A stretch of DNA of 64,000 nucleotides, from positions 186,001 through 250,000 of the forward strand of contig CAVZZV010000005.1 in the NCBI GenBank assembly GCA_963779845.1, written 5' to 3'. The notes beneath the pieces are model-generated. The model had not been told where the DNA came from, ran no database searches, and was given only the letters and a program-made list of their open reading frames with translations. Shown here piece by piece: positions 60,273-64,000 of this stretch; position 1 is the first letter of the stretch; each line of letters begins with the position of its first letter. The DNA comes from CAVZZV01 sp963779845. Its GTDB lineage: Bacteria; Bacteroidota; Bacteroidia; Bacteroidales; GCA-2748055. Both the position numbers and the translations under genes were made by a program.

Positions 60273-62558
60273 ATGAAGAATAATAGAATCAAACATTCCT
60301 ATATAGATAGAACAGCATTGAAGATAAAAACGACAGCATTTATTATTGTAGTTTCTACAGTAATAATAGTATTAACTTCATGTTCTACATCCAATAATCA
60401 GGAAGACCCTACCGCCTATATTGATCCTACCATTGGAAATGTATCTCGTTTTCTGGTACCAACTTATCCAACCTTTCATCTTCCAAACCAGATGCTAAGA
60501 ATGGTGCCCCAAAAATGGGATTATATCTCCGATGAGGTGGAAGCTTTTCCTCTTCAGGTTGCATCTCACAGGGACAAGGGATTATTTCTGATGAAAGTTT
60601 TGTCATATAAAGACAGCGTATCTTCCCGGGAGAAAAAAATGTACATCGATCACGATCTGGAGACAGTGCTTCCATGGCACTATTCCACCTATTTGATAGA
60701 GGATGATATCCGGGTAAGTTTTACACCCGGAGAAAAAAGTGCGATTTATAAACTTGAATACCCCGAAAATGCTAAAAGCAAAGTATGGATTCAAGGAACA
60801 GCTAATTTTAAATCTCATTCAAAGAGCAAAGGAGTTTTTACACTGGAGGATAAAATTATCTACAAGACCAGAGGTATTTTTTCTGAGACCAGTGAGATGA
60901 CGGTTTATGCTTATGGGATGTTTTGTGATGAAAAGGGCGATGCCCTTAGCAATACCATATTTGCAGAAGAGGAAGACGGACTGATTGTAAATCTGTCAAA
61001 GGATGTTTCCTCAAAGATTTTACTAAAATATGCCATCTCATACATAAGCTTTGACCAGGCCAGAATCAATTTTTCAAAGGAATTGGCTGATGTAAACTTT
61101 GAAGAATTGGCCCATCAAGGGAAAGACCGTTGGGAAAAAACATTGTCTCAGGTTGAAGTACAAGGAGGTACTTTAGCACAGAAAAGAACCTTCTACACAT
61201 CCCTCTACCGCACCTATGAACGTATGGTCGACATTAACGAGTATGGCCAATATTACAGCGGCTACGACGGACAGGTACACAAAAGTGAGCGACCATTTTT
61301 TGTGGATGACTGGATTTGGGACACTTATCTGGCGCATCATCCCCTGCGTATAGTTTTGCATCCCGAAATGGAGAACGATGTACTGCACTCCTATACAGAA
61401 ATGTATGAGCAAAGTGGATGGATGCCCACTTTTCCCCGGATCCACGGAAACCATATGTGTATGAACGCTTATCATTCTTCATCTATTTTTATCGATGGCT
61501 ACAGAAAAGGGCTGGTAGATTTTAATGTAGAAAAAGCCTATGAAGGAGTTAGAAAAAACCTGATGGAAGGAACATTTATTCCCTGGCGACAAGGAACACC
61601 TCGAAGATCAATAGATGATTTCTATCATGAGTACGGTTATTTTCCTTGCCTTCAGCCTGGAGAAGAGGAAACCGAACCACAGATGGATAGCTTTGAAAAG
61701 AGACAGGGAGTAGCAGTAACTCTTGGAATCAGTTATGATTTCTGGGCATTATCAGAACTTGCTATGGAGCTTGGGAAGGAGGATGATCATGAATTTTTTT
61801 CTATCAAAGGAAAGGATTATAAAAAGCTCTGGAATCCTGATCATGCTCTTTTTATGCCTAAGGATGACAAGGGGCAGTGGATAAATATCGACCCGAAGAA
61901 AGACGGAGGGCCGGGTTTTCGCGAGTATTATGATGAGAACAATGGGTGGACCTATGCATGGGACGTAAAGCATGATATTGAAGGGCTCATAGATCTTAAT
62001 GGAGGAAAAAAAGCGACAGAGAAACGCCTTGACCAGTTATTCAGGGAGCCACTGGGAATGAGAAAAAGAGAATTTGCTTTGAATGGTTCCAATTCTACAG
62101 GCATGGTAGGCCAATTCAGTATGGGAAATGAACCTTCCTTCCATATTCCATATTTATACAACTATCTTGGGGCGCCCTGGAAAACTCAAAAAATAACTCG
62201 TTTCCTGCTTGACGTATGGTTTAAGGACAATATTTTCGGGATTCCCGGCGACGAGGACGGTGGAGGGATGACATCTTTTGTGGTTTTTTCATCTATGGGT
62301 ATTTATCCAGTTACGCCAGGTATTCCAATATACACAATAACCAGTCCTGTATTTGAAAAAGTGAGTATCCATTTAGACAATGGGAATGACTTTACCGTGA
62401 TAGCAAAAGGAACCAGCAAAAAAAATAAGTATATTCAGAGGGCATTTATAGATGGCGAGGAGATTTTTGAGCCCTTTTTATCTCACAAGCAAATTATGGC
62501 AGGAGCAACATTAGAATTGGAACTCTCTGAACTACCTAACAAGGAATGGGGCAAATAA
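60273..62558 (+). CDS. GH92 family alpha-mannosidase-like glycoside hydrolase, lipoprotein
   Basis: A 761-residue protein with a long N-terminal leader and lipobox (VIIVLTSCST, Cys about 37). The N-terminal beta-sandwich starts with AYIDPTIGN, and the (alpha/alpha)6 domain has TFYTSLYRTYERM, DDWIWDTYLAHHP, MYEQSGWMPTFPRIHG, NEPSFHIPYLYNYLG and GDEDGGGMTSFVVFSSMGIYPVTPG. GH92 enzymes are calcium-dependent exo-alpha-mannosidases. The usual GNEDCGQMSAW is GDEDGGGMTSF here (residues 659-668), a marked variation, so another sugar specificity is possible. The cluster with a sulfatase and DUF1080 proteins suggests a sulfated or complex glycan. Confidence 0.9.
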   Translation: MKNNRIKHSYIDRTALKIKTTAFIIVVSTVIIVLTSCSTSNNQEDPTAYIDPTIGNVSRFLVPTYPTFHLPNQMLRMVPQKWDYISDEVEAFPLQVASHRDKGLFLMKVLSYKDSVSSREKKMYIDHDLETVLPWHYSTYLIEDDIRVSFTPGEKSAIYKLEYPENAKSKVWIQGTANFKSHSKSKGVFTLEDKIIYKTRGIFSETSEMTVYAYGMFCDEKGDALSNTIFAEEEDGLIVNLSKDVSSKILLKYAISYISFDQARINFSKELADVNFEELAHQGKDRWEKTLSQVEVQGGTLAQKRTFYTSLYRTYERMVDINEYGQYYSGYDGQVHKSERPFFVDDWIWDTYLAHHPLRIVLHPEMENDVLHSYTEMYEQSGWMPTFPRIHGNHMCMNAYHSSSIFIDGYRKGLVDFNVEKAYEGVRKNLMEGTFIPWRQGTPRRSIDDFYHEYGYFPCLQPGEEETEPQMDSFEKRQGVAVTLGISYDFWALSELAMELGKEDDHEFFSIKGKDYKKLWNPDHALFMPKDDKGQWINIDPKKDGGPGFREYYDENNGWTYAWDVKHDIEGLIDLNGGKKATEKRLDQLFREPLGMRKREFALNGSNSTGMVGQFSMGNEPSFHIPYLYNYLGAPWKTQKITRFLLDVWFKDNIFGIPGDEDGGGMTSFVVFSSMGIYPVTPGIPIYTITSPVFEKVSIHLDNGNDFTVIAKGTSKKNKYIQRAFIDGEEIFEPFLSHKQIMAGATLELELSELPNKEWGK

Positions 62559-62685
62559 TTTAAGAAAAAGTAATATTCATGAATACAACAAACAGTATTA
62601 AATTACATATTTATCAATACAGGCTAAATTTTATTACATGAGCCATTTTGGCCATTAATTTCTAATCTTTCTAAATTTACTAACT

Positions 62686-64000
62686 ATGAAGCATTTTGCG
62701 TTTTTAATGATTTTCAGCTCCTTATTTTTGATTTCGTGTCAGGATAAGGATGATTTTACAAGCCTTTTTAACGGGAAGGACTTAAGTGGTTGGCATATGG
62801 TAAATGGCACCGCTCCTTTCACGGTTGAAGATGGAATGATCGTTGGCACCTGTGTCACCGGGTCCCCAAACAGTTTTTTGTGTACAGAAGCAACTTACAG
62901 AGATTTCATTTTAACTTTTGACGCAAAATTCGAAGAAGGAAATTCCGGTGTGATGTTCAGAGCACAAAGCAATCCTGAATATAAAGATGGTCGCGTTCAC
63001 GGCTACCAGATGGAATTAGATCCTTCTCCAAAAAGAGCCTGGACCGGAGGCATTTATGATGAGGCAAGAAGAGGCTGGTTGTATCCTATGGAATACAACA
63101 AAGATGCAAAACCTTCTTTTCATATAGGTGAATGGAACAGCTATCGCATTGAGGCAAGTGGAAATAGTCTGAGAACTTTTGTAAATGGTGTTCCTTTTGC
63201 TGATTTGATTGATGATGTTGATGCAGAAGGATTTATTGGCCTTCAGGTTCATAGTATTGGCAATAATGAGGAACATGTAGGACAAAAGAACATCTTCAAA
63301 AATATCAAAATTTGCACCACAAACCTGGAGGTGCACAAAACCCCGGAGAATCCAAACATTACTCAGGTAAGCTATCTAACTAATGAATTGAGTGAAAGAG
63401 AAATGACCGAAGGTTGGAAACTCTTGTGGGATGGAAAAACAACTGAAGGATGGCGGGGTGCAAAATTAGAAGGCTTCCCGGAATCTGGTTGGAATATTGC
63501 AGATGGCGTTTTGAGTGTTGAGCAAAAAGATGGCGCAGAGTCGGCTAATGGCGGTGATATTGTAACTGTCGACGAATATGAAAACTTCATTCTTGAAGCA
63601 GATTTCAATATTTCAAAAGGAGCCAATAGCGGCATTAAGTATTTTGTAGATACAGAACTCAATAAGGGAGCCGGTTCATCTATTGGATGTGAATACCAGA
63701 TATTGGATGATAAACTTCATCCGGATGCAAAGTTGGGAAAGGACGGCAACAGAACACTTGCTTCCTTATATGATCTGATTACGGCAAATGCTAAGAATTT
63801 CAATCCTGACTTACCTCAAATGAAACGTCAGAATGAGTATAGCTGGAACCGTGCAAAGATTATTGTTCAGGGTGATGATGTGGAACATTATCTGAACGGT
63901 ATCCTCGTTGTTAAATACAACAGAGGTGGTCAGCAATGGAAAGACCTTGTAGCTGAAAGCAAGTATAAGAAATGGCCTAATTTCGGAGAAGCAAGGAACA
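62686..64000 (+). CDS. Double DUF1080 (3-keto-disaccharide hydrolase) lipoprotein, 3' end outside window
   Basis: A lipoprotein (KHFAFLMIFSSLFLISCQ, Cys18) that runs beyond the window edge after 438 residues. Two DUF1080 (concanavalin-like) domains are in tandem. The first (about 23-207) includes SLFNGKDLSGWHMVNG, FEEGNSGVMFRAQS and GRVHGYQMELD; the second (about 243 onward) includes KLLWDGKTTEGWRGAKL, ISKGANSGIKYFV, SIGCEYQILDD and NRAKIIVQGDDVEHYLNG. Members have been shown to hydrolyse or eliminate 3-keto-glycosides after sugar oxidation. The gene follows GH92 by 127 bases on the same strand, so both are probably one glycan-degradation unit. Confidence 0.88.
   Translation, partial: MKHFAFLMIFSSLFLISCQDKDDFTSLFNGKDLSGWHMVNGTAPFTVEDGMIVGTCVTGSPNSFLCTEATYRDFILTFDAKFEEGNSGVMFRAQSNPEYKDGRVHGYQMELDPSPKRAWTGGIYDEARRGWLYPMEYNKDAKPSFHIGEWNSYRIEASGNSLRTFVNGVPFADLIDDVDAEGFIGLQVHSIGNNEEHVGQKNIFKNIKICTTNLEVHKTPENPNITQVSYLTNELSEREMTEGWKLLWDGKTTEGWRGAKLEGFPESGWNIADGVLSVEQKDGAESANGGDIVTVDEYENFILEADFNISKGANSGIKYFVDTELNKGAGSSIGCEYQILDDKLHPDAKLGKDGNRTLASLYDLITANAKNFNPDLPQMKRQNEYSWNRAKIIVQGDDVEHYLNGILVVKYNRGGQQWKDLVAESKYKKWPNFGEARN

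Noticed and set aside
1..64000. CRISPR array, prophage or intact insertion sequence
   Set aside because: No spaced identical repeats of 23-40 bases, no phage structural genes and no transposase frames with terminal inverted repeats were found on reading the window.

Overview
The window looks like chromosomal DNA of an anaerobic, fermentative member of the Bacteroidota, probably Bacteroidales or a close relative, and possibly a metagenome-assembled contig. The evidence read directly is: many promoters of the Bacteroidota type (TTTG or TTG, about 19 bases, TAnnTTTG), type IX secretion C-terminal sorting domains, a SusC-like TonB receptor with an N-terminal carboxypeptidase-like domain, a CusA-type RND pump fused to its outer-membrane partner, DUF3822, and a TM1266-type iron-only hydrogenase regulator. 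No ribosomal RNA, CRISPR array or intact transposon was seen. The genus cannot be named from this sequence.

Layout. 0-5.3 kb: a partial CxxC lipoprotein, a membrane LytTR regulator, an AlkD-like glycosylase with a Qnr-like pentapeptide protein, and a three-gene CreD cluster whose two promoters carry the same 17-bp palindrome. 5.3-7.4 kb: the yicC-gmk-nadD operon behind a near-consensus promoter. 8.3-12.07 kb: a RecD-like helicase, a conserved hypothetical gene, a DUF3822 gene and rsmD, all interrupted by many single-base indels although their peptides remain recognisable. 12.1-15.5 kb: tRNA-Asp followed by an accessory segment with a tripartite HipBST-type toxin-antitoxin operon preceded by four palindromic operators spaced exactly 41 bp apart, then decayed genes. 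15.5-26.3 kb: cyclophilin, a SiaC-like phosphoprotein, a polyprenyl sugar-phosphate transferase, araD divergent from an SSS symporter with a small membrane partner, an EamA transporter, a PstS-like lipoprotein, D-lactate dehydrogenase and a GroES-like protein.

26.3-32.4 kb: a nitroreductase, then a SAM-I riboswitch followed by a 38-codon leader ORF ending Met-Cys-Cys-Gln and metY. Next comes a TonB receptor in an operon with the TM1266-like regulator, behind a promoter covered by a perfect 42-bp palindrome, and a lone CheY-like receiver. 32.4-46 kb: a penicillin-acylase-family hydrolase, an endonuclease/phosphatase, YhhN, a BamA-like barrel, a FadL-type porin, a phosphoesterase, a TPR histidine kinase, a GNAT-like protein and a frameshifted aldehyde dehydrogenase. 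46-58 kb: a JmjC-like oxygenase, a divalent-metal RND efflux system (adaptor plus pump-OMF fusion) and two tandem arylsulfotransferase-like T9SS cargo proteins, the second frameshifted. 58-64 kb: tRNA-Met with a possible integrase remnant, then a glycan-degradation cluster (sulfatase, GH92 alpha-mannosidase, double DUF1080 protein that runs off the window).

Functionally the region mixes housekeeping genes with accessory loci next to the two tRNA genes. The most unusual features are regulatory: the 41-bp operator array of hipBST, the riboswitch plus Met-Cys-Cys leader of metY, the 42-bp palindrome on the TM1266/TonB promoter, and the shared operator pair of the CreD cluster.
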